In this document: piece by piece, positions 1 to 7,026 of the stretch
Numbering within the stretch: the first letter of the stretch is position 1
Layout: each line of letters starts with the position of its first letter
DNA from: an uncultured Prevotellaceae bacterium
GTDB taxonomy: Bacteria > Bacteroidota > Bacteroidia > Bacteroidales > Bacteroidaceae
DNA: 64,000 nucleotides
Assembly: GCA_946415645.1 (NCBI GenBank)
Contig: CAMKTJ010000008.1
Coordinates: 23,017 to 87,016, forward strand
Direction of reading: 5' to 3'
The notes under the pieces: model-generated
The model's database searches: none
What the model saw: the letters and a program-made list of their open reading frames with translations, nothing else
What the model was told of the DNA's origin: nothing
Translations under genes and position numbers: made by a program

Positions 1-12
1 ATTGTTGGTAAT

Positions 13-52
13 GCCTGCCATTTCTTCGCGAGGGGAGTGGCAGGCTTATTTT
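13..52 (+). terminator. Rho-independent terminator at the window edge
   Basis: An 8-bp perfect stem (GCCTGCCA at 13-20 and TGGCAGGC at 38-45) is followed by TTATTTTTTT. The T-run lies to the right, so it ends a rightward gene that lies outside the window. Confidence 0.75.
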
Positions 53-138
53 TTTGCTGCATAACGGGCTTGTTTGAGGGGCTTGTCTATTATTTTTACT
101 TTTCTCTTTAGGGGGAGTTGCAAAAGCGTTTTTTGCTA

Positions 139-192
139 CTATTAATGGTAGCAATTATTGCTATTAATAGTAACACATTTTTCTATTAATAG
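139..192. repeat. Three 10-bp palindromes phased at 22 bp
   Basis: CTATTAATGG at 139-148, CTATTAATAG at 161-170 and CTATTAATAG at 183-192 start exactly 22 bp apart, about two helical turns. The last two copies are near-perfect palindromes. The spacers are unrelated in sequence. The arrangement resembles iterons or a cooperative operator; no protein can be assigned. Confidence 0.7.
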
Positions 193-246
193 CTCGCAAA
201 ATTCCTGCTTTTCATGGTTTGTAAGTATTTTTCCATAAATAGTCCT

Positions 247-274
247 CTAATCCCGAATCCATAATCCCTAATCC
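247..274. repeat. Heptamer array, four units
   Basis: Four successive 7-bp units ending in AATCC (CTAATCC, CGAATCC, ATAATCC, CTAATCC) fill 28 bp. It has the same format as the heptamer arrays at 12417, 21513 and 32873, with a different unit. Confidence 0.7.
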
Positions 275-341
275 ATTTTTTCTTCCTAACGAGGGAGAAA
301 AAAATCCCTAACTGGGGAGTAAGTTTTACTCAGTTAATCAA

Positions 342-367
342 AAAAAAGCGGCCTTTACGGACCGCTC
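342..367 (-). terminator. Terminator for the leftward VapE-like gene
   Basis: Read on the minus strand, AGCGGTCC and GGCCGCT form a short stem with a small bulge, followed by TTTTTTT. It lies about 150 bp beyond the stop codon, outside the inverted repeat. Confidence 0.55.
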
Positions 368-416
368 TTGATTTGTCAAGAATCTTCGTGAATTTCAAAT
401 AATCCAAGATGTTACT

Positions 417-505
417 CTTTGTGCGTTGACCCCCGATTGTTACCGAGGATGAGGATAGGTATATATTGGCTTAACATATACCTAACATATACCTATCATA
501 TACCC
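417..505. repeat. Left inverted repeat of the VapE element, with 11-bp units
   Basis: Read on the minus strand, this segment matches 1901-1986 base for base in register (position x pairs with 2405 minus x) except for scattered mismatches and one 1-nt shift near the outer end. Its core, 457-483, is an imperfect palindrome AGGTATAT...ACATATACCT that matches 1922-1948 at 24 of 27 positions. Inward of it lie 11-bp units of the type TAACATATACC, at 484-494 and 495-505, with a degenerate unit at 506-516. The outer part carries CGATTGTTACCGA (434-446), the counterpart of 1959-1971. Confidence 0.8.
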
Positions 506-520
506 TAACACGTACCTTTT

Positions 521-1726
521 TCAGGCCGCCTTAAGCGCGACCTTGTAGAATGGCATATTGCCACGATGGGTCAGTTCATAACCCAGTTCCTTCAATGCCA
601 ACCCCAAATGAATCTTTGTGCTTCTGTTCATTGGTAGTGAGGGGTACTCTGCTTGAATGACCTGCAACAGTTGGTTGCAATTCATAGCCTTTGAAGTCTC
701 TCCCTCTTTTGGCTTATGGAAGCAGGCAACCACAATCTCGGCTAAGTCCTTCTTCTCGGCAAATTCGATGTTAATTTCCTGAATACGGACTACTTCCTCG
801 TTGTTGAACCAGTAAGGCGCTTTTTGCTCTCGCAGTTCATATAGCACTTGGGCATAAAGCTGCTCGTAATTGATTTCCCCTACATTATCTATATACTGGC
901 CTTGTGGAATCTGAATACAGATATAACGCCTGCTTCCTGTAGCATCCGTAAGTGGATGTGGATTGTTGGTAGTTGCCACAAAGGAAGCGAATCGGGGTCT
1001 GTCCTCCTGAGCACAACCAAAGATAGGCCTGCCGTTTACCTTGCTCTTAGAGAGTGTCTGCTTCAGGGCAGCATGCTGACTGGGGCGGATGGCATCCAAC
1101 TCATCCAGATTCACCAAGAGGTTGTTGGTCAGGGCCATCTCCTTGTCGAACTTGTTGCTCAGGTTCAGATGATCCAGATAATACTGGCGCAGATGTGGAG
1201 GAAGCATCCTGCGAAGGAAGGTTGTCTTGCCACATCCCTGCGAGCCAATCAGGGTAGGAACGCATTCATTACCATGTAGAGTATCCATCTGCAGCCAATG
1301 GGCAACGGTGGAACGAAGCCAGACGGAGAGGAACGACAATTGCTCGGAGCTGACGCCAGGCAAGCGGCCAAACAGGTCGGCAACATGATTCTGTCCGTCC
1401 CAAACAGGCAAACTACTCAGGAATTCCTCGATGGGATTGAAGGAAGGAACCTCCTCAGAGTGGATATACTCTACGATGTCCGACTTGGGGTTGCCTTCAG
1501 CAATCTCCTGGCGCTTTGCCCTCAGGATGATGCTGTTCAGCGCCTCCTGGGTCAGTGGACGGTAATCTGATGTCTGGTTGCCATCCTTCTGGGTGGCAAA
1601 CTCAGTCTTCCCGTTCAGGATGTTTCTACGAAACAGATAATTCTCGACTAGGAACTGCTCAACGACAAGCATCCCCTCCAGAGAAGCATTCATAGCCTCT
1701 CCGTTAACAAGTAATTCTTTACTCAT
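521..1726 (-). CDS. VapE-like SF3 helicase/ATPase with DUF3874-type C-terminus
   Basis: A 401-residue P-loop ATPase of the virulence-associated protein E type, a family that supplies replication functions in phages, satellites and integrative elements. Visible are Walker A GSQGCGKTTF (residues about 161-170), Walker B LVNLDELD (D208/E209), an SF3 motif C-like segment ATTNN (about 251-255), a GSRR arginine pair (266-267) and a winged-helix-like tail (about 345-401) typical of DUF3874. There is no primase or VirE-N domain, so it is shorter than the multidomain VapE proteins. I start at the ATG at 1726: a longer frame opens at 1813, but a TATCTTTGC promoter box at 1811-1818 lies on that start. 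The gene stands alone, fills the space between two inverted repeats, and ends almost at the left one. Its base composition is like the core genes. Confidence 0.85.
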   Translation of the reverse strand: MSKELLVNGEAMNASLEGMLVVEQFLVENYLFRRNILNGKTEFATQKDGNQTSDYRPLTQEALNSIILRAKRQEIAEGNPKSDIVEYIHSEEVPSFNPIEEFLSSLPVWDGQNHVADLFGRLPGVSSEQLSFLSVWLRSTVAHWLQMDTLHGNECVPTLIGSQGCGKTTFLRRMLPPHLRQYYLDHLNLSNKFDKEMALTNNLLVNLDELDAIRPSQHAALKQTLSKSKVNGRPIFGCAQEDRPRFASFVATTNNPHPLTDATGSRRYICIQIPQGQYIDNVGEINYEQLYAQVLYELREQKAPYWFNNEEVVRIQEINIEFAEKKDLAEIVVACFHKPKEGETSKAMNCNQLLQVIQAEYPSLPMNRSTKIHLGLALKELGYELTHRGNMPFYKVALKAA

Positions 1727-1810
1727 AACAGTTAGTTTTGTTTTGGTTAATAAATAAGATATTTCGTTCTTGTGTGCTCTTCTTTGAATGGTTATCGCTG
1801 AAAAAGCATG

Positions 1811-1818
1811 CAAAGATA
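1811..1818 (-). promoter_or_regulatory. Promoter -7 box of the VapE-like gene
   Basis: On the minus strand this reads TATCTTTG followed by C, the Bacteroidetes -7 consensus, about 85 nt before the chosen ATG. It lies between the gene and the right inverted repeat, so the repeat is upstream of the promoter. Confidence 0.65.
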
Positions 1819-1900
1819 TAAAATATTTTCATTAACTATCGAAAAACAACCCCCAATAAGCACGTTTTTTCGCATTCCGGGGTGTTAAATTCGGCGTTGA

Positions 1901-1986
1901 GGTATATGATAGGTATATGTCAGGTATATGTTATGCCAACATGTACCTGTCGCAAGTGCCGATAACCATCGTATTTCTGCACAAGT
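1901..1986. repeat. Right inverted repeat of the VapE element, with 11-bp units
   Basis: Three 11-bp units GGTATATGATA, GGTATATGTCA and GGTATATGTTA (1901-1911, 1912-1922, 1923-1933) lead into an imperfect palindrome at 1922-1948. Then come CCGATAACCATCG (1959-1971) and GCACAAG (1978-1984), both with counterparts in the left repeat. The 11-bp period puts every unit on the same face of the helix. Confidence 0.8.
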
Positions 1987-2026
1987 GGAGGTACATCTTT
2001 TGTTATTTTTTTCGTCTTTTATTAGG

Positions 2027-2054
2027 TTGCTAAAGCAAAAAAATAGTATCTTTG
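2027..2054 (+). promoter_or_regulatory. Promoter of the DUF4919-type gene
   Basis: TTG at 2027-2029 and TATCTTTG at 2047-2054 fit the Bacteroidetes -33/-7 spacing. The ATG follows 40 nt later. Confidence 0.65.
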
Positions 2055-2094
2055 AAGTCAGAAAAACCTAAAAACGACAAAAACACACAGGATT

Positions 2095-3615
2095 ATGAAC
2101 GGATTTATATGGAAAAGTTTCAGCTGCGTAATTGTATTGTCGGCATTGTTTGCCGCCCAAAGTCTGTATGCCCAGAGCCCTTCTCCGCATCTCGCGGCTT
2201 TTGGCGCAAACAACAAACATGAAGCTGATAGCGTGGTTTGGATAGATCGGTACGGTGGAATCTCAGCTTATCTCTATCAGGATGAATTGGATACTACTTA
2301 TGATAAGCATATTCTCACTCCTGAATCGGAAACCGCAATAAAATCTTATGAGAAATCTTCATATTTGTGGGATGGATACGAGCGTGTGAGGGAGGCGTTT
2401 TTAAAGTCGCTGCATATTCTGTCTGATGCTCAAGTGAAAAAATTTTTTGTGGAAAGGGCGGGATGGCCGCCAGCAATCACAATAAGAGCGGATATATACA
2501 AAGGTAAGATTGTGAAAACATACTATAGGTTTCGAAGACATTTCAATATAGGTGATATACCAGATACTTTTATATTGGAGGCTGATTATGGTATAAGAGC
2601 TGTCCAGTTCCTTGGTCTTGATAGTTATGGATTGCAGCACGTTCAGCTTAGGGTGGATATCTTTGACAAAGATATTCAAGATTATACTGGAATAAAATCC
2701 GACTATCAGATATTTGTCGAGAATCAGGAAACCTTGTGGGTTTTGGATGGTGTTGTGATGAAGGATACCAAGGGCCTGACAATGGATATGCTTGATTCTC
2801 CGAACCCTTTGGTGCCTATAGGAGAATCTCTTGGGCTGAATCCGGAAGAGATTGATAATATTACTGTCCTTTCAGGTGAGAAAGCTGTGAATAAGTACGG
2901 CACAAAAAAAGGGGCTCAGGTGGTGGAGATTAAGACAAAGAGTAAGAGCAAGAATACTGTCACGGTAGACGAACTCGCCCTGAGGATGCAGAGAGCTCGC
3001 GTGGAGAATCTCGGAATGGGAAGTAAACTGGACATCGATTACCAGGCCGTAGAGGATTTTGTAAAAAAGAATCCTGCTGCATACCAGGCTCTCATGGAAA
3101 GATTCCTGAAGGATCCTGACTCTCTTTCTAAAGAAGAGGCGGCCAATCTGTATTATGGATTTGCCTTCACTAAAGAGTACGACCCGCTTCGTGTGGACTT
3201 TTTAACTGAGCCGCGACGCCTGTATCGTGAGGGTAAAATGCAGGAGGCTTACGACATCTGCAAGAAGGAACTGCAGTTGGCTCCTGTGTCGCTGTCTCTA
3301 TTGTGGACGATTTCACAGATAGCAGGTGAGTTGGGAAGGAAGGAGGAATCTACAAAGTATTACTCAATGTTTATGGTACTCTATTATGCAGTTACTGCCA
3401 GTGGCAACGGCTATTCAAAGGAGAATGCCATAAAGGTTATCTATATATCGGATGAATATGCCATCTTCCGTGATATGATGAGCCTGAAAAAGGTTGGTTA
3501 TGAATTTGTGGAGGGCGGATATGATCGCATGACTCTTGACAGAGGCAATAAGGGTGAAACCATTACTCTATGGTTTGATGCGAATCTGGATTACAAAAAG
3601 AATCTCCATAAGTAG
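2095..3615 (+). CDS. Secreted DUF4919-type protein with a plug-like segment
   Basis: A 506-residue exported protein of unknown function. Residues 1-26 are a signal peptide ending in YAQ. The middle holds a stretch around residues 255-285 (EEIDNITVLSGEKAVNKYG, then a K/V-rich strand) that resembles the start of a TonB-dependent receptor plug, where a DI..I.VLK...A..YG pattern is typical. The last 180 residues resemble DUF4919 of Bacteroides, a helical TPR-like fold, with a REGKMQEAYDICKKEL helix. The plug-like part suggests docking at an envelope complex, but that is inference. It stands alone with its own promoter. No catalytic motif is visible. Confidence 0.75.
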   Translation: MNGFIWKSFSCVIVLSALFAAQSLYAQSPSPHLAAFGANNKHEADSVVWIDRYGGISAYLYQDELDTTYDKHILTPESETAIKSYEKSSYLWDGYERVREAFLKSLHILSDAQVKKFFVERAGWPPAITIRADIYKGKIVKTYYRFRRHFNIGDIPDTFILEADYGIRAVQFLGLDSYGLQHVQLRVDIFDKDIQDYTGIKSDYQIFVENQETLWVLDGVVMKDTKGLTMDMLDSPNPLVPIGESLGLNPEEIDNITVLSGEKAVNKYGTKKGAQVVEIKTKSKSKNTVTVDELALRMQRARVENLGMGSKLDIDYQAVEDFVKKNPAAYQALMERFLKDPDSLSKEEAANLYYGFAFTKEYDPLRVDFLTEPRRLYREGKMQEAYDICKKELQLAPVSLSLLWTISQIAGELGRKEESTKYYSMFMVLYYAVTASGNGYSKENAIKVIYISDEYAIFRDMMSLKKVGYEFVEGGYDRMTLDRGNKGETITLWFDANLDYKKNLHK

Positions 3616-3651
3616 TAAGAGGGGTGTTAACTAGGGACGAACGTAATACCC

Positions 3652-3691
3652 GCCTCTCTGATGTTGTACCTTTGCGGTGTGTATGAGAGGC
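3652..3691 (+). promoter_or_regulatory. Orphan promoter-like site inside a short inverted repeat
   Basis: GCCTCTC (3652-3658) and GAGAGGC (3685-3691) bracket TACCTTTGC (3667-3675), a good -7 box. No rightward gene follows, only the 22-bp-phased repeat and the 3' end of alaS. It could start a short transcript across the repeat, or be a decayed promoter. Confidence 0.4.
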
Positions 3692-3702
3692 CCCGTTTAC
3701 GG

Positions 3703-3760
3703 CTACGTGTACTAGTAAATACTCCTACGTGTACTAACGAGTTTTCCTACGTGTACTAGT
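3703..3760. repeat. Three CTACGTGTACTA motifs phased at 22 bp
   Basis: The motif starts at 3703, 3725 and 3747, exactly 22 bp apart. Copies 1 and 3 continue as GTAAA; copy 2 diverges there. The spacing is identical to the unrelated triplet at 139-192. Confidence 0.8.
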
Positions 3761-3835
3761 AAAAACGCCCTCGCTTTTTGATTTAATGTCACGCGGATAT
3801 TGCGGGAACCGCAGTATCCTATCTGCCTGAAGACT

Positions 3836-3876
3836 ACAAAAACAGAAGAGGCTCCGCTTTGGCAAGCAGGAACCTC
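3836..3876 (-). terminator. Probable alaS terminator
   Basis: On the minus strand GAGGTTCC and GGAGCCTC pair across a 13-nt loop (one mismatch per arm) and are followed by TTCTGTTTTTG. It lies about 30 bp beyond the alaS stop. Confidence 0.5.
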
Positions 3877-3904
3877 TCCTTGAATATGTTTTAATGATTG
3901 GAAC

Positions 3905-6538
3905 TTACTTAGCGAGCAGTTCAATCAGTTTCTCTACGGCAGCATGGATACCCTCTGCATTCTTACCACCGGCAGTAGCGAAGTGGGGCTGACCACCACC
4001 GCCACCCTGAATGAGCTTGGCAGCCTCGCGGATGTTCTTGCCAATGTTCACACCTGCGGCTACTACACTGTCTGAGGCAGCAGCTGTCAGGAGGGGCTTA
4101 CCATCGGCAACAGAACCGATAACAACCAAGCTGTTCTCTACCTCTGCACGGAGCTGGAAGGCGATGTCCTTAACGAACTCGGCGTTGAGTGCTGTAATGG
4201 TGCTCATTACCTTGATGCCGTTAATATCCTTTTGCTTAGCAAGCATTTCCTTCTTCAGGCTGGCAGCCTTCTCGCGCATCACATCCTCAACCTGCTTCTT
4301 CAGCTCAGCATTATCACTGATAGCCTTGCGGATGGTTGCCATCAGGTCGGGAGCATTGTTGAAGAGGCTCTTGAGGCCGTTCAGCATGTCTTGCTGCTTG
4401 TCCATAGCTTCCTCTACAGCCTTACCGGTAATAGCCTCGATACGACGAACGCCAGCGGCAATACTGCTCTCTGAGATGATGCGAACCATACCAATGCAAC
4501 CTGTGCTCTTGGCATGACAACCACCACAGAACTCAACGCTGGAGCCGAACTGTACGACACGTACCTTATCGCCGTACTTCTCGCCGAAGAGGGCAATAGC
4601 ACCCAGCTTCTTGGCTTCCTCAATGGGGGTGTCGCGGTATTCCTGCAAAGGAATATTCTGACGGATACGATCGTTGACCAAGTGCTCTACCTCGCGAATC
4701 TGCTCGGGTGTTACCTTCTCGAAGTGTGAGAAGTCGAAGCGCAGATAGTCGGGTGTTACCAATGAACCTTTCTGCTCTACGTGGTTGCCCAGCACTTCCT
4801 TCAGTGCCTCGTCCAACAAGTGAGTACAAGAGTGGTTAGCCTCTATGGCACGACGGCGGTCAACATCTACGCAAGCCATGAACTCAGCCTCGGGGTTGGT
4901 GGGGATGCGCTCCAGCAAGTGTATGCTTACGCCGTTCTCCTTCTTGGTATCTATAACCTTGATGGTTTCTGTCTCGTTTACCAGTACGCCGGTATCACCA
5001 ACCTCACCACCCATCTCGCCATAGAAAGGAGTCTGGTCAAGGATGGCCTCATATACAACGCCTTTCTTCTGCTTCACCTCGCGGTACTTCACGATGTGGC
5101 AGCTGTATTCTGTGTAGTCGTAGCCAACGAAGGTGGAAATCTCGCCGCTCTCGTTCTGGCTTTCAGAAACGATGTGCCAGTCGCCCATCTCAACCTGAGC
5201 TGCATTACGGGCACGGGCTTTCTGCTTCTCCATCTCTACGTTGAAGCCAGCCTCGTCAACGGTCAGACCGTTCTCACGACAGATAAGCTCTGTCAGGTCG
5301 AGGGGGAATCCGTAGGTATCAAAGAGGGTGAAAGCCTTCTCGCCTGCAATTTCTGTCTTGCCGGCAGCCTTGGTCTCCTTCATTACGCCGTCCAGCAGGC
5401 GGATACCTGTCTCCAGTGTACGCAGGAAGCTGTCTTCCTCTTCCTTCATAACCTTGGTAATCAGCTCGCGCTGAGCCTCCAGTTCAGGGTATGTTGCACC
5501 CATCTCCTGAATCAGGACGGGGAGCAAACGGTACATAAAGGCCTCTTTCTGACCCAGGAAGGTGTAGGCGTAACGAACGGCACGACGCAGGATTCTGCGG
5601 ATTACGTAACCAGCCTTGGCATTACCGGGCAGCTGGCCGTCAGCAATACTGAAGGCGATGGTACGCAGGTGGTCGGCAATCACGCGCATGGCAACGTCGG
5701 TTTCTTCTTTCTGGCCATACGTATAACCGCTCAGGTCGCCGATGGCCTTGATGATGGGCTGGAAGACATCAGTGTCGTAGTTAGAGTGCTTGCCCTGAAT
5801 AGCACGGACAAGACGTTCAAAGCCCATACCGGTATCAATAACATTCATGCCAAGGGGCTCCAGATGACCGTCAGCCTTGCGCTCGTACTGCATGAATACG
5901 ATGTTCCAGATTTCAATAACCTGTGGATCGTCCTTGTTCACCATTTCACGACCGGGAACCTTGGCCTTCTCCTCAGGGGTACGGCTGTCCAGGTGAATCT
6001 CAGAGCAGGGACCGCATGGACCTGTATCGCCCATCTCCCAGAAGTTATCGTGCTTGTTTCCGTTTATAATATGATCAGCGGGAACGTGCTTCAACCAGTA
6101 GCCGGCAGCCTCGTCATCGCGTACCAGATTCTCCTCGGGTGAGCCCTCGAAGACTGTAACATAGAGGTCCTTGGGATCAAGTTTCAGTACATCTACCAGA
6201 TACTCCCATGCCATATCTATGGCGCCCTCCTTGAAGTAGTCGCCGAAAGACCAGTTACCCAGCATCTCAAACATGGTGTGGTGGTAGGTGTCATGGCCTA
6301 CCTCTTCCAGGTCGTTATGCTTGCCGCTTACACGCAGACACTTCTGGCTGTCGGCACGACGACGTGGCTCGGGGTCACGAGTACCCAGGATGATGTCTTT
6401 CCACTGGTTCATACCAGCGTTGGTGAACATCAGCGTTGGGTCGTCCTTCACTACCATAGGAGCGGAGGGTACTATCTGATGTCCCTTTGACTCGAAGAAT
6501 TTCTTGAACGAGTCTCTGATTTCGTTAGCTGTCATCAT
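3905..6538 (-). CDS. alaS: Alanyl-tRNA synthetase
   Basis: Charges tRNA-Ala with alanine in the cytoplasm and edits mischarged Ser/Gly. The 877 residues match the usual length. The class II catalytic core is N-terminal ([17 protein letters not shown] near residue 85), the editing domain carries the zinc-site pattern HSCTH (about 570) and CGGCH (about 670), and the C-terminal oligomerisation domain ends [14 protein letters not shown], typical of AlaRS. Two Met codons open the frame; the first is used here, and the second is equally possible. It is divergent from the MerR gene and shares its 140-bp promoter region. Nothing unusual. Confidence 0.98.
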   Translation of the reverse strand: MMTANEIRDSFKKFFESKGHQIVPSAPMVVKDDPTLMFTNAGMNQWKDIILGTRDPEPRRRADSQKCLRVSGKHNDLEEVGHDTYHHTMFEMLGNWSFGDYFKEGAIDMAWEYLVDVLKLDPKDLYVTVFEGSPEENLVRDDEAAGYWLKHVPADHIINGNKHDNFWEMGDTGPCGPCSEIHLDSRTPEEKAKVPGREMVNKDDPQVIEIWNIVFMQYERKADGHLEPLGMNVIDTGMGFERLVRAIQGKHSNYDTDVFQPIIKAIGDLSGYTYGQKEETDVAMRVIADHLRTIAFSIADGQLPGNAKAGYVIRRILRRAVRYAYTFLGQKEAFMYRLLPVLIQEMGATYPELEAQRELITKVMKEEEDSFLRTLETGIRLLDGVMKETKAAGKTEIAGEKAFTLFDTYGFPLDLTELICRENGLTVDEAGFNVEMEKQKARARNAAQVEMGDWHIVSESQNESGEISTFVGYDYTEYSCHIVKYREVKQKKGVVYEAILDQTPFYGEMGGEVGDTGVLVNETETIKVIDTKKENGVSIHLLERIPTNPEAEFMACVDVDRRRAIEANHSCTHLLDEALKEVLGNHVEQKGSLVTPDYLRFDFSHFEKVTPEQIREVEHLVNDRIRQNIPLQEYRDTPIEEAKKLGAIALFGEKYGDKVRVVQFGSSVEFCGGCHAKSTGCIGMVRIISESSIAAGVRRIEAITGKAVEEAMDKQQDMLNGLKSLFNNAPDLMATIRKAISDNAELKKQVEDVMREKAASLKKEMLAKQKDINGIKVMSTITALNAEFVKDIAFQLRAEVENSLVVIGSVADGKPLLTAAASDSVVAAGVNIGKNIREAAKLIQGGGGGQPHFATAGGKNAEGIHAAVEKLIELLAK

Positions 6539-6611
6539 ATTTCTTGTTATTTTGACTTTTTCTAGTTTGCTTATTTGCTTGTTTACAGTGTATATTTCAC
6601 CAAAAATCTTG

Positions 6612-6619
6612 CAAAGGTA
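6612..6619 (-). promoter_or_regulatory. alaS promoter -7 box
   Basis: On the minus strand TACCTTTGC, 74 nt before the alaS start, back to back with the MerR-gene promoter. Confidence 0.6.
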
Positions 6620-6631
6620 ATTTATTTTACC

Positions 6632-6639
6632 TATTTTTG
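6632..6639 (+). promoter_or_regulatory. MerR-gene promoter -7 box
   Basis: TATTTTTGC, 40 nt before the ATG at 6679. Together with the alaS box it forms a near-symmetrical GCAAAGGTA...TATTTTTGC segment, so the two promoters overlap in their upstream regions and may interfere. Confidence 0.55.
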
Positions 6640-6678
6640 CAAAGAAATTGTTTATAAAAGGAAGTTATATCTGTAATT

Positions 6679-7026
6679 ATGCCCTATAATCCGAATAAAG
6701 AGCTGAAGAAGTTTTATTCTATTAGCGAGGTTGCCGCTCAGTTTAACGTGGCAGAGTCTCTTTTGCGTTATTGGGAAAAGGAATTTCCTAATATTAAGCC
6801 CAAGAAGACAGAAAGTCGTGGAATAAGAAGGTACACGGCCGAGGATATTGCCGAGATTCAACTGGTTTATAATCTGTTGAAGGTGCGGGGCATGAAGATA
6901 GGTGCTGCCAAGCAAGTGCTGGCAAAGAACCATGATGGCGCCAATAATACTGCTGAGGTATTAGGTTACCTGCAGTCGATACGCCAGGAGCTGATTGAGA
7001 TCAGCAACGAATTGAAGGATTTGTAA
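6679..7026 (+). CDS. MerR-family transcriptional regulator
   Basis: A 115-residue DNA-binding protein. The winged-helix domain fills residues 10-80: an HTH (YSISEVAAQFNVAESLLRYW) followed by a wing (SRGIRRYTAEDI) and the second helix pair. After it comes only a short helical tail, so there is no large effector-binding domain and no cysteine pair for metal. This compact form is common as a conserved housekeeping MerR in Bacteroidetes. It ends directly against the 3' end of the convergent rsh gene (stop at 7026, rsh stop at 7027), with no room for a separate terminator. Confidence 0.9.
   Translation: MPYNPNKELKKFYSISEVAAQFNVAESLLRYWEKEFPNIKPKKTESRGIRRYTAEDIAEIQLVYNLLKVRGMKIGAAKQVLAKNHDGANNTAEVLGYLQSIRQELIEISNELKDL

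Noticed and set aside
139..192. CRISPR array
   Set aside because: The regularly spaced motifs here and at 3703 and 24931 have units of 10-17 bp and spacers of about 6-12 bp, only three copies and no cas genes.
3712..3924. 70-codon minus-strand frame between alaS and the 22-bp repeats
   Set aside because: It covers the alaS terminator and the repeat array and has no promoter or protein signal.
4781..6142. 453-codon plus-strand open frame opposite alaS
   Set aside because: It lies fully inside alaS on the other strand, has no promoter box and no recognisable motif. It is a shadow of GC-rich coding DNA.
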